A DNA stretch of 64,000 bases from Deroplatys truncata (lineage: Eukaryota; Arthropoda; Insecta; Mantodea; Mantidae): NCBI GenBank assembly GCA_030765065.1, contig CM060985.1, positions 179,740,096 to 179,804,095 of the forward strand. Reading direction: 5' to 3'. A program made the position numbers and the translations under genes. Shown here one piece after another: positions 1-10,366 of the stretch. Numbering within the stretch: the first letter of the stretch is position 1; each line of letters starts with the position of its first letter. Below the pieces are notes generated by a model. The model saw nothing but the letters and a program-made list of their open reading frames with translations, was not told the origin of the DNA and did no database searches.

Positions 1-1645
1 TTAGAGTCGCTACAGGGGCCTTTCCAACTAGCCCCGTGCCCAGTCTTTACGCTGAGGCTGCAGAGCCTCCGCTGTCTTTCAGGCGTGAGATGCTCTTATG
101 TAGCTATGCTTGTCGGCTCTCAAGCTTGCCTAACCACCCGTCCTTCGATGTATTTTACGAGGATTCGCTAGATCGACAATATTTCGTTAGCTCCTCTGCA
201 TTGCTCCCCCCAGGGGTTCGATTTCGACTGCTACTTCGGCATTTGGACGTTACGCCAGCGCCGGCCCTTACCCGAGGGGAAACGCGCTTTCCTCCATGGT
301 CGCGCGCTGGGGCCCACATCCACCTTGGGCTAACGTCGATGCCGAAAAATGCGACCCCTGCTCCTGTTCTTAGATCGGCCTTTTTAGAACTACAGGCGCA
401 GTTCTGGGACTGTCATTTTATATATACTGATGGGTCTAAGACTGATGTTGGTGTAGGATGTGCCTTTGTTTTTGGTGTACGGAGTTTTACTTTTCGTTTA
501 CCTCAACAATGTTCAATTTTTACCGCCGAACTTTTTAGCATTTATCAATCTGTTTTATTCATTCAGCGGCACGACTTACGGCACTGTTTTATTTGTACGG
601 ACTCTCTGAGTGCCCTTCAGGCTATTCATGCGCTGTACAATTACCACCCACTCGTACAGCGCATACATGACCTGCTCCACTCGCTCGGTGTCTGGCATCA
701 GCGTCTCCTTCATGTGGATTCCAGGTCATGTGGGCATCTCAGGTAACGAGTCTGCCGACGCCGCTGCGAAATCGGCGATTTTATTACCCAGATTTTTTAC
801 CTCTGTAGTTCCCTCGTCAGATTCGTGTGCTCTTTTACGTCGCCGCATCCTCTCGCGCTGGCGCGATGAGTGGACGGCCCTCCGGGGGAACAAGTTGCGG
901 GAGGTTAAGCCTCTCCCGTTAATCTGGGGTACCTCTTCTCGTTCTTCACGTCGGGAGGAGGTACTTTTAGCCCGCTTACGAATTGGACATTGTGTTTTTA
1001 GTCATAGGTATTTGCTCAGTGGTGACCCCGCACCACTCTGTGGGCAGTGTGACGTGCCCTTAACGGTGCGTCACATTTTAACAGTGTCAGGTTTTAGCTG
1101 CATTGCGTGCTCGTGTAGGTCTGCCTGTTGGCTTAGCCAACGTTTTGGCAGACGACACGCATGCTGTGGAATGTGTTTTACGTTTTATTCATGACAGTGA
1201 TTTTAATCTGCGCATTTAATGCGTTGAGCGTCTTTTAGCTTATTACTTTTATTCTGTCAGTTTTTATGGGGACTCTATTCCCCAGTGGACATATGGCGCT
1301 CATGTCCCTCGCATTCCATAGTTCTTGACACGTTTTAATCGTTTATTGCCTGTGCTTTTAGTGTGTTGGTTTTTTCAGATATTTGTATTGTTATTGTTGT
1401 TGTTATTGATTTTATTGTTGTTATTGATTTTATATTGTTATTCTTGTTATTTTTATTCTTGTTGTTATTGTTATTGTTATGCTATTGTTAGTTTTAACTT
1501 TTTGGACATCGCGGGTTTGTGTCCCGTTTTTTAATTATGCGGTTTTTTTACCTTTTATATTTTGACCTTATATTTTACACATTGTAAGGGCGCTGATGAC
1601 CCTAGCAGTTTAGCGCCCTTAAACCGCATATCATCATCACCACCA
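1..1645 (+). mobile_element. I-type non-LTR retrotransposon, 3' part (cut by window edge)
   Basis: The window opens inside ORF2 of an I-type element, just before the RNase H domain. The RNase H motifs IYTDGSK, FTAELF and FICTDS are readable, followed by the C-terminal Cys/His finger, a stop near 1219 and a 3'UTR. The frame is broken twice by loss of two bases compared with the intact copies: a CT near 690 and an AG near 1082. The 3'UTR holds a TTATTG-type microsatellite (about 1380-1490), a terminal hairpin (1586-1594 pairing with 1612-1620) and a CATCATCACC tail. It cannot encode a full protein. The left end may continue as a longer copy outside the window. Confidence 0.9.
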
Positions 1646-2161
1646 TATACCCCATCACCCGAGCGGCACATCCCCTACCCCAACCAATCACGCGGGCGGG
1701 ATTTAGACCTATGGAAGGTACGCGACCGGCGTATAGGAACAATACACACTCTCCCACCTATACACAGGGGAACCAATCACACGGCAGAGATTTAGACAAG
1801 TCACAATGAGGGGGCGGGAATGTAGTCACCGTATAGGAACAATACACACTCTCCCACCTATTCACAGGGAACCAACCAGAACACAAAGGGGAGGGAGAGT
1901 ACGCACCCAGCGCATGGGGGAGGGAGGGGGGCGGGCCACCGGCACGTGACCAGACCACATGGGGGAGGGGGAGGACCTGACGACACAGACCCAGTCGGCA
2001 TTAGGTGAGGCCACAAAGGGAGGGGGCGGGGCTAGCGGCACGCGACCAGGGCGGCATGTGAGCTCTCAAAGGAGGGGGCGGGGCTTGTCGGAATAGACCA
2101 AAGAAGCTTATCAGATGTCGGCATATCCTTTGTGGGCTCAAGTCGCTATATATTATCTACT
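1646..2161. other. G-rich non-coding spacer with a 100-bp duplication
   Basis: No gene is supported here. A segment starting GTATAGGAACAATACAC occurs at 1731 and again at 1831, so there is a 100-bp tandem duplication. The right half is rich in GGGGGCGGGG-like strings (about 2015-2095), which resemble GC boxes but are not tied to any visible transcript. Short open frames on both strands carry no recognisable motif and look like chance. Confidence 0.6.
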
Positions 2162-3808
2162 CACGTCCATCTGTGTTACGTCGATTGAATGCCATTCACC
2201 ATCGTGGCATAAGAGTCGCTACAGGGGCCTTTCCAACTAGCCCTGTACCCAGTCTGTACGCAGATGCTGCTGAGCCTCCGCTGTCCTTCCGGCGTGAGAT
2301 GCTTTTGTGCAGCTATGCTTGTCGGCTCTCAAGCTTGCCTAACCACCCGTCCTTCGATTATTTTACGAGGATTCGCTTGATCGCCAATATTTCGTTAGCT
2401 CCTCTGCATTGCTCTCTCCAGGGGTTCGATTTCGACTGCTACTTCGGCATTTGGACCTTACGCCAGCGCCGGCCCTTACCCGAGGGGAAACGCGTTTTCC
2501 TCCATGGTCGCCCGCTGAGGCTCACCTCCACCTTGGGCTAATGTCGATGCCGTAAACTGCGACCCCTGCTTCTGTTCTTAGATCCGCCTTCTTAGAACTA
2601 CAGGCGCAGTTCGGGGACTGTCATTTTATATATACTGATGGGTCTAAGACTGATGTTGGAGTAGGATGTGCCTTTGTTTTTGGTGTACGGAGTTTTACTT
2701 TTCGTTTACCTCGACAATGTTCAATTTTTACCGCCGAAATTTTTAGCTTTTATCAATCTGTTTTATACATTCAGCGGCACGACTTACGGCACTGTTTTAT
2801 TTGTACGGACTCTGAGTGCCCTTCAGTCTATTCATGCGCTGTACCATTACCACCCACTCGTACAGCGCATACATGACCTGCTCCACTCGCTTGGTGTCTC
2901 TGGCATCAGCGTGTCCTTCATGTGGATTCCAGGTCATGTGGGCATCTCAGGTAATGAGTCTGCCGACGCCGCTGCGAAATCGGCGATTTTATTACCCAGA
3001 TTTTTTACTTCTGTTGTTCCCTCGTCAAATTCGTGTGTTCTTTTACGTCGCCGCATCCTCTCGCGCTGGCGCGATGAGTGGACGGCCCTCCGGGGGAACA
3101 AGTTGCGGGAGGTTAAGCCTTTCCCGTTGCTCTGGGGTACCTCTTCTCGTTCTTGTCGTCGGGAAGAGGTAATTTTAGCTCTTCTACGGATTGGACATTG
3201 TGTTTTTAGTTATAGGTATTTGCTCAGTGGTGACCCCGCACCACTCTGTGGACAGTGTGACGTGCCCTTATCGGTGCGTCACATTTTAACAGAGTGTCAG
3301 GTTTTAGCTGCATTGCGTGCTCGTGTGGGTCTGCCTGTTGGCCTAGCCAACGTTTTGGCAGACGACCCGCGTGCTGTAGAATGTGTTTTACGTTTTATTC
3401 ATGACAGTGATTTTAATCTGCGCATTTAATGCGATGAGCGTCTTTTAGCGTAGTAATTTTATTCATTCTATTTTTTATGGGGACTCTAATACCCAGTGGA
3501 CAAAAGGCGCCCATGTCCTTCGCATTCTACAGTACTTGACACGTTTTAATCTTTTATTGCCTATGCTTTTAGTGTGTTGGTTATTCAGATATATTTATTG
3601 TTATTATTGTTGTTATTGTTTTTATTGTTATTATTGTTATTGTTATCCTATTGTTATTTTTAACTTTTTTGACATCGCGGGTATGTGTCCCGTTTTTTAA
3701 TTATGCGGTTTTTTACCTGTCTTTTATATTTTGACCTTATATTTTACACATTGTAAGGGCGCTGATGACCGCAGCAGTTTAGGGCCCTTAAACCGCATAT
3801 CATCATCA
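2162..3808 (+). mobile_element. I-type element, 5'-truncated copy
   Basis: Homology to intact ORF2 begins at CACGTCCATCTGTG and runs through RNase H (around 2630-2990), the C-terminal finger and the stop at 3427-3429 to a 3' hairpin (3755-3763 with 3781-3789) and a CAT-rich tail. It has a one-base loss near 2359 and a two-base loss near 2812, so only 2668-3429 reads as a long frame. The right arm of the hairpin has a mutation (AGGGCCCTT instead of AGCGCCCTT). It abuts an R1-like element of opposite orientation, so one was probably inserted into or beside the other. Confidence 0.9.
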
Positions 3809-3814
3809 TCATCC

Positions 3815-5076
3815 TCATCAACATTCTCATCATCTGGTAATAGCTTCCCCAAAAGGTATATGATTGATTCATACCAATCTTTAATATATTCTCCGTTATC
3901 TTTCTTCAAAGTTGAAATTATTTCAGGATTTCTTACTTTATCCATTACTACCCTGTATGGAACTCCCCATACATTGGTTTGTAGATTCTTGGCTACAAAA
4001 TCTTCCCACGATTTATCCCTAACCTCCTTAATTCTTATTTTATATTTTTGTTTTATTTCCCTATATATTTTTAGATTTTGTGCTCTCTCTACCTCAATAA
4101 CACTCTTTTGGTAAATCCTCCTTGCTTTTCTAACTCTAGTTCTTAGAACTTTTAATTCATTAGTCCATCCATAATTTTTGTTCCTCTTGGGACTATATTT
4201 TCTTAATCGTTTTTCCATAAATTGTTTGATAGCGTCTGTTAGCTGCTCTGCCTTTGCATCGACATTGTCACCTGTTTTAATCTTACTTGGCATTTTAAAA
4301 CTTTGCCTTAGTTTACACCAATCCACATTTCTTAAATCATATCTTATCTGTCTTTTTTCATACTGTAAAGATTCCCCTTCTTCTTTTATGACGAGTTTGA
4401 AATAAATTATGTTATGGTCGCTTGTAAGATTCTGTCCTACCTTCCAGTCTCTTATTCTATTAAAGATATTCTTGGTTGCTACTGTTACGTCAATATTTTC
4501 TGAGGCTCCAGCTCTATTATGAAAAGTTTTGGGATTATTAGGTTTATTTATAATTTCCAATTGTAAAGTAGCCAAAAGTTCAAGTTTTTCACCTCTTTCG
4601 TCTGTAGTAGAACTAAACCACCATCTTGATTTGGCATTTACATCTGCCATGTATATCAAGGATCTTCCACTGAACTCGGTCACAATCGTAGACATTATTT
4701 CTAAATGCATTTCTATATTGTCTTTATATTGAAAATAATGATTCACCACAATACAGTTAATTCCCCTATACGTTAGTTCAATTACATTAACGTGACTACT
4801 TGTATATTGTGAAATTCGGACAATCTGGATTTCACTATTGCAAACCAAAATAGCAGCCATAGGAAAGTCTCCTTCTAAAATTACTCTAGCCTTTGAATTT
4901 TTATAGATAAACTTTTTTCCCACTGTGTATGGTTCTTGTATGCAAAGAAGATCGATGTTCATTTCATCAACCAGCCTCCTCAGTTCTTGGTGAACCAGTC
5001 TACTTCTCTGAGCGTTTATTTGTGCAATCCTTAAATTGTTGATTATTTTGGTCTCTTGTTTTCTAAAACTGTCCAT
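3815..5076 (-). pseudogene. R1-like ORF2, endonuclease domain only
   Basis: The frame starts at ATG 5076, 47 bases after the end of ORF1. It shows an apurinic-type endonuclease: QINAQRS near residue 20, CIQEPY near residue 45, a YMADVNAKSRWW block and a TSDHNIIYF block near residue 220. These hold the usual catalytic Asn, Glu, Asp and His. A linker follows and the protein ends before any reverse-transcriptase motif, because the element is cut near 3815. The last 30 codons of the open frame (down to 3724) are translated from the neighbouring I-type 3'UTR and are not part of this protein. Confidence 0.8.
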
Positions 5077-5122
5077 AGTCTGTCTTCATAACAGTTCTGT
5101 CCCACGCCATTTTATAGGAAAA

Positions 5123-6145
5123 TCACTGCTCTTTTTTGCCATTGCATGCTTGATTCCTCCGCCAACACGGAATACATTGTACTCCGGGTTGGTCCTTTTT
5201 GCTACAATCCTTTGATTCATGATCCTGTTCACCGCATTTCCCACATGTGTGAGTCTTAGCTTTACATGTTTTAGCTGCATGTCAAAACGTATGGCATTTC
5301 ATGCATTTGGTAACGGAGATGAAGTCCTTAACGTTGACTGCTTGGAAACCGATAAACAGTTTACCCTTATCAATCATAATTTTCCTTATCCTTGGTGTTA
5401 CTTCCAAGACATGATGAACAGTCCTCCTTTCTTTCGGCCCTGTCTTAAATCTAAACGTTACTTCCTTATCAAAGTCCTCCTTTCGTATTAACTTCTCAAA
5501 ATTGTGATGAAAAATATAATCCTTAATTACTTCTTCTTTATCTCCTTTAATCACATCATATAATTTCACGAAAGGATTCCTTTTTCTTGGTAATTCTATA
5601 ATGAGTTCTTTATCCTTCAGATTTGCACTTGACATTACCTTCACTATATCTTCTTGGGTCTCAGTCTCCACAATAACTGCATCTTCCGTTGCCCTTACAT
5701 TTCTTATTTTAATCATTTCTTTCGCTGGTTTTAGACTCATTGTTACTATCTTTTCTATCTCTCTGGTTGTACATCCCTTTTTATTTGATGTCACAAAAAC
5801 AATGGGTCCACTTTTTCCCATTGATTTAGTAAGTTTATCGACTCTTTCCGGCATTTTAGGTCTTGCCGCAATCCCTGCATAGGAGATCTTACTACTCTGT
5901 AATGTGGCATTCATTTCTCTCATAACATTCACCTCGGTTTCGAGTTTCACATTTGCAATCCTTACGCTGTCGTATTCCGCTTTCATTTTGTAGATCAGAG
6001 AAAGACATCTTTCCTGAAATTTAACTGGTACCTTCTCTTTCGTAATCAAAATATTCAGTTCCTCCATCATTTTATCATAGCTACATCCTCCTCTTTCCAC
6101 TGATGTCTCCGTCCCTTCTGTTGCCTCATCCTCAGGTTTCCCCAT
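5123..6145 (-). pseudogene. R1-like ORF1 (Gag-like, zinc-knuckle protein), one nonsense codon
   Basis: An open frame of about 287 codons starts at ATG 6145 and meets a TGA at 5282-5284. The same frame continues beyond it to another TGA at 5123-5125. The first TGA lies inside a zinc knuckle: C-x2-C precedes it and the His and last Cys follow. A second CCHC knuckle and a further Cys-rich piece lie downstream, so a glycine-codon-to-TGA change is the simplest reading. Family knowledge: R1-type ORF1 proteins bind the element's RNA and assist integration. The N-terminal third is Glu/Lys-rich with a helical look. It is inactive as it stands unless the stop is a sequencing error. Confidence 0.75.
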
Positions 6146-6334
6146 TTTGATACGTGTACTCTGTCTTTTCCAGCTGCTCTTAGCCAGCAGAATTTAATCT
6201 GCCGCCCGGGGTCGGGGGACAAGGACCCGGCAGCAAGTCCGGCAGATTGCGAGCCGCGTACTCACGCAAGACGCTCTTTATAATCACTATTATCAGTTCT
6301 CTTTTGGCAGGGGGCATCTGCCGAACTTCCGACC

Positions 6335-7869
6335 GAGTCGCTACAGGGGCCTTTCCAACCAGCCCTGTTCTTAGCCTGTATGCTGAAGCTGCAGAGCCTC
6401 CGCTGTCCTTCAGGCGTGAGATGCTCTTGTGCAGCTGTGCCTGTCGACTCTCAAGCTTGCCTGACCACCCGTCCTTCGAGTTGTTTTTCGAGGAGTCACT
6501 TGATCGTCTCTATTTTATTAGCTCCTCTGCTTTGCTCCCACCAGGGGTTCGCTTTCGACAGCTCCTTCGGCATTTAGACGTTCCGCCAGCGCCGGCCCTT
6601 CCACGGGATGAAACGCGTTTTCCTCCATGGTCGTGCGCTGAGGCCCACATTCACCTTGGGCTGACGTCGATGCCGAAAAATGCGACCCCTGCTTCTGTTC
6701 TTAGATCCGCCTTTTTAGAACTACAGGCGCAGTTCGGGGACTGTCATTTTATATATACCGATGGGTCTAAGACTGATGTTGGAGTAGGATGTGCCTTTGT
6801 TTTTGGTGTACAGAGTTTTACTTTTCGTTTACCTCGACAATGTTCAGTTTTTACCGCCGAACTTTTTAGCATTTATCAATCCGTTTTATACATTCAGCGG
6901 CACGACTTACGGCACTGTTTTATTTGTACGGACTCTCTGAGTGCCCTTCAGAGTATTACTGCGCTGTACAATTACCACCCACTCGTACAGCGCATACATG
7001 ACCTGCTCCACTCGCTTGGTGTCTCTGGCATCAGCGTGTCCTTCATGTGGATTCCAGGTCATGTGGGCATCTCAGGTAATGAGTGCCGACGCCGCTGCGA
7101 AATCGGCGATTTTATTACCCAGATTTTTTACCTCTGTTGTTCCCTCGTCAGATTCGTGTGTTATTTTACGTCGCCGCATCCTCTCGCGCTGGCGCGATGA
7201 GTGGACGGCCCTCCGGGGGAACAAGTTGCGGGAGGTTAAGCCTCTCCCGTTAATCTGGGGTAACTCTTCTCGTTCTTCACGTCGGGAAGAGGTACTTTTA
7301 GCCCGTTTACGAATTGGACATTGTCGTTTTAGTCATAGTTACCTGCTCAGTGGTGATCCCGCTCCGCTGTGTCAGCAGTGTGACATGCCCTTAACGGTGC
7401 GTCACATTTTAACTGAGTGTCAAGTTTTAGCTCCACTGCGCGTTCGCCTGGGTCTGCCTGTTGGCATAGCCAATGTTTTGGCAGACGACGCGCATGCTGT
7501 AGAATGTGTTTTACGTTTTATCACTGACATTGGTTTTAGCCGTCGCATTTGATGCGCTGAGCGCGTTTTAGTTGTTTGATTTTACGTTATCTTTTAATGG
7601 GGGCACTCCTCCCCAGTGGATATTTGGCGCTCGTGTCCTTCGCATTCTACAGTTCTTGACACGTTTTATACTGTTGTTGACCATGATTTTAGTGTGTTGA
7701 TCTTAATAATTGGTCTGTTGTGTTTTTTAGTGTTTATGACCAAGCTGTTTGTGTGTGGATTTTTAATTTTATAGCTTTTACTGTTCCTATTTTACACATG
7801 GTAAGGGCGCTATTAACCTTAGTAGTTGAGCGCCCTTAAGCCCCACATCATCATCATCATCATCATCAT
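6335..7869 (+). mobile_element. I-type element, 5'-truncated copy (older 3'UTR subfamily)
   Basis: The copy enters ORF2 at GAGTCGCTACAGGGGCC and runs to the stop at 7550-7552. RNase H motifs are intact up to 7080, where two bases are missing (GAGTGCC instead of GAGTCTGCC), which breaks the frame. The C-terminus reads GFSRRI and the 3'UTR differs from that of copies C and D: it lacks the TTATTG microsatellite. The same 3'UTR type occurs at 12346-12918, so these two belong to one subfamily. A hairpin (about 7804-7838) and a long CAT tail close the element. Confidence 0.9.
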
Positions 7870-8106
7870 TCACAATACTTTACTTACTCTAAGCACCCGA
7901 ACCTGTACGGAGACGTCCGAGCACCACCGAGCAATACATTATCGTTGCAATACTTTGCTCACTCGCTCTATGCACGCGAAGCTATACGAAGACCTATGAA
8001 TACAGGAAATCGCACATAAACACCGCTGACCGCCTCTCTAAATACTCGAACATGCAGGAAGACATACGGTCATGTGCTTGTCAGAACCCATAATCAGATC
8101 GGAATG

Positions 8107-8245
8107 ATAGGCTTTAATGTAGATATTTATTTACAACCATAACAAGAACACATTACATTTAAACAAGGTCTTAGACAGGAACTTTCTCTATAAGACACGT
8201 TATGTATACTATTCGCTTGTTTATATTCAATGTTTTTATCCGTGA
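8107..8245 (-). pseudogene. Decayed third copy of the small acidic gene (last exon region)
   Basis: Read on the minus strand this stretch aligns by eye with the last-exon region of the genes at 18071-18154 and 39591-39635. Shared pieces are an upstream ATAAACA and ATACAT block, a GTGTCTTATAGAG segment in place of the exon start, GTTCCTGTC, and a downstream GGTTGTAAATAAATA. The acceptor AG of the paralogs is lost and the frame meets TAA within about nine codons. It shows that the family has at least three members in this window. The alignment is short, so the call is tentative. Confidence 0.45.
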
Positions 8246-8406
8246 AAGGTAGAGGCCCTGTCCCCTTCCCTTTGACTGTCACACGTCGTCGCCTTGCTTG
8301 ACAACGTCGTCACACTACGCTACTAAGTCGTCACGCTACCTAACAACATTCAGAAGGTTCCTGATCATCAACATACAGGTGACAGAGACGCGGCACGAGT
8401 TGGAAA

Positions 8407-8590
8407 GTTTCCAGATCTCGGATCGTTCCAGCTAGTTGCGCGCTTCTACCACCTAACTTCTAAAGTAAAGTTTGTTGGCTGGTTTAGATCTGTACAGCAT
8501 GCATTGCGCTGGATGTCCCTAACGTTTCCAGATCTCGGCTCGTTCAGGATAGTTGCGTACTTCTACCATCTACCTTCTGAAGGTAATAGA
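8407..8590. repeat. 117-bp direct duplication
   Basis: Two units share GTTTCCAGATCTCGG, a CGTTC block, TAGTTGCG, CTTCTACCA and CT.CTTCTGAAG-like stretches, starting at 8407 and 8524. They are diverged, so the duplication is not recent. No function is visible. Confidence 0.6.
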
Positions 8591-9153
8591 TTGTCGATAT
8601 GTAGAATGCAGAGTCATGTAACCAGGCTGAGACCTAGCGTTGTCGGATGACGAATGTTCGCGGAGAGCATCCTCTTCCTCTGCTCACAGTATCCATTTTC
8701 TGGTTACATGGATATGTAACAAACTGCTAGGACGGTTCTGGAAGCGTAACAGACAAAGGACTGGATCCCTAGCTTTTAAAGATTTTAACCGTTAGTCTGC
8801 CCGAACAAACCCAAGTCAAGTTTGCCTTTCTGGGTGACAAATGTTTCCAGAGAGCATCCTTTGTCCCTTCTATTTTAAGCTTCATAGAGCAAGATATTAT
8901 ACTGATTCGACTCTCCTACACTCGAGACTCGTGTAGGTAAGGAATCGGCATACAACGGAAGTCGCTTGAATTGGAAGTCTTCATATGATGATGATGAGTC
9001 AATGACATGGAGCTTGCTGAGAGAAATGGTGCATTCTAATTTCGAGAGCATCCATATAATTCTTATCGGCTGCATCATAATTATCTTCAGGATCGTGAAC
9101 ATTACACAAACTCTTATTCTCCAGCCCTACAACATACATACTAAAGGAAAGGA

Positions 9154-9315
9154 ATGGGGAATGTGATAAAAGGTGTCTTCTATGTAGATGAACTAAAAAA
9201 GACATATTTAGTAGAAAAGGTTATACGTAAACGCTGAAAGAAAGTTCTTGTAAAGTGGTGTGGTTTTGCAGATACTGAATGGATTGATAAAAAGGGATTT
9301 TGGTGTAATGTATGA
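9154..9315 (+). pseudogene. C-terminal chromodomain of a Polinton/Maverick-type integrase (relic)
   Basis: The frame from 9154 reads GNVIKGVFYVDELKK, then YLVEKVIRKR, a TGA stop at 9235-9237, then KKVLVKWCGF and EWIDKKGF before another TGA at 9313-9315. The order G-x-FY-x2-EL-x-K, VEKVI-x-(K/R), VKW-x-G(F/Y) and WIDKK matches the linker and chromodomain that end the DDE integrases of Polinton/Maverick elements. These bind chromatin and guide integration. The catalytic core upstream is missing or unrecognisable, so this is only a broken tail. It lies tail-to-tail with the spliced gene that ends at 9387. A Gypsy-type chromodomain is less likely because the WIDKK ending is not its usual form. 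Confidence 0.6.
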
Positions 9316-9362
9316 AGACTTAATAAAGACAAGTTTTTATGGTTGTAAAAAACAAGAGTATT

Positions 9363-9368
9363 TTTATT
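9363..9368 (-). promoter_or_regulatory. Polyadenylation signal AATAAA for the exon-array gene
   Basis: On the minus strand AATAAA lies about 18 nt after the TAA stop at 9387-9389, at the expected distance for a short 3'UTR. It supports the gene model ending here rather than further left, where the opposite-strand integrase relic begins. Confidence 0.6.
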
Positions 9369-9386
9369 TTTAAAATCCTTCATTTT

Positions 9387-10334
9387 TTAATGTCTATTGT
9401 TTTTTTGTTTTTTGAGGCCTTGCTTATACCTCCTAACAACTTCACTTGTCCTCTTCACTCGTCTGTGGTATGCCTGGCTGTTGAAGGTGGTAGTACTACA
9501 GTGAGCGATGTTGGGAAAGGCAGTATGGAATTGAGGGATGTCGGGGGTTTCATCTGTTTGCTGTGATTTAGCAACCCCTGATAGGGGAGTTGCTAAATTT
9601 CTAATCTGAGAGGGTGTGGACGATGTCAGTGATGTGGATAGGAATGGAGGGTTAACGACGATAGGTGGCGGTGTAACTTCAAATATTCTTAAGGTTGAAG
9701 CTGAAGAAAGGGTAGGAGAGGGGATTGAAGATGAGGTAGATGCGGATCGCTGTGAATGTTGTTGCGGTACGCTTAAGTCCCCTGGGAAACCGGAGTGCGT
9801 AGGCGACCCGTGAGTGACTCCATCAAAATAATGACCAAAATCTGAAAATAATAATAAAAATAATAATAATAGTATAGCACGTGTAAAACAAGAACTTCAT
9901 TAAATATTGAAAAATTCTTACCGCTCAGTGGTTGGCGAGTACTTGACCCTCCTGGGAAACCGGAGGGCGCAGACGACTTGTCGCTGTCTTCATCAAAAAA
10001 ATAAAGACCGAAATTTGAAAATAATAATAATAATAGTATAGCACGTGTAAAACAAGAACTTCATAAAATATTGAAAAAAATCTTACCGCTCAGTGGTTGG
10101 CGAGTACTTGACCCTCCTGGGAAACCGGAGGGCGATGACGACTCGTCGCTGTCTTCATCAAAATCTGAAAATAATAATAATAATAATAATAATGATAATA
10201 GTATAGCACGTGTAAAACAAGAACTTCATAAAATATTGAAAAAAATCTTACCGCTCAGTGGTTGGCGAGTACTTGACCCTCCTGGGAAACCGGAGGGCGA
10301 TGACGACTCGTCGCTGTCTTCATCAAAATCTGAA

Positions 10335-10366
<32 letters not shown>

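Larger units (their letters stand above)
3809..6334 (-). mobile_element. R1-like non-LTR retrotransposon, 3'-incomplete
   Basis: On the minus strand this element carries a 5' leader (about 6146-6334), ORF1 and the endonuclease part of ORF2, then stops abruptly at the tail of the neighbouring I-type copy. The reverse transcriptase is absent. The reading AQINAQRSRLVHQELRRLVD at the start of ORF2 is typical of the R1 clade. It is a different family from the I-type copies on both sides: more A/T-rich, with no RNase H and no CAT tail. The left boundary is set by the neighbour's tail and is approximate. Confidence 0.8.
7870..9150. other. Non-coding stretch with small repeats
   Basis: No intact gene is supported. 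It contains a relic of the small acidic gene family (8107-8245) and a 117-bp direct duplication whose units begin GTTTCCAGATCTCGG at 8407 and 8524. The remainder shows no recognised motif on either strand; short frames near 8875-9200 overlap each other on both strands and look fortuitous. Confidence 0.5.
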
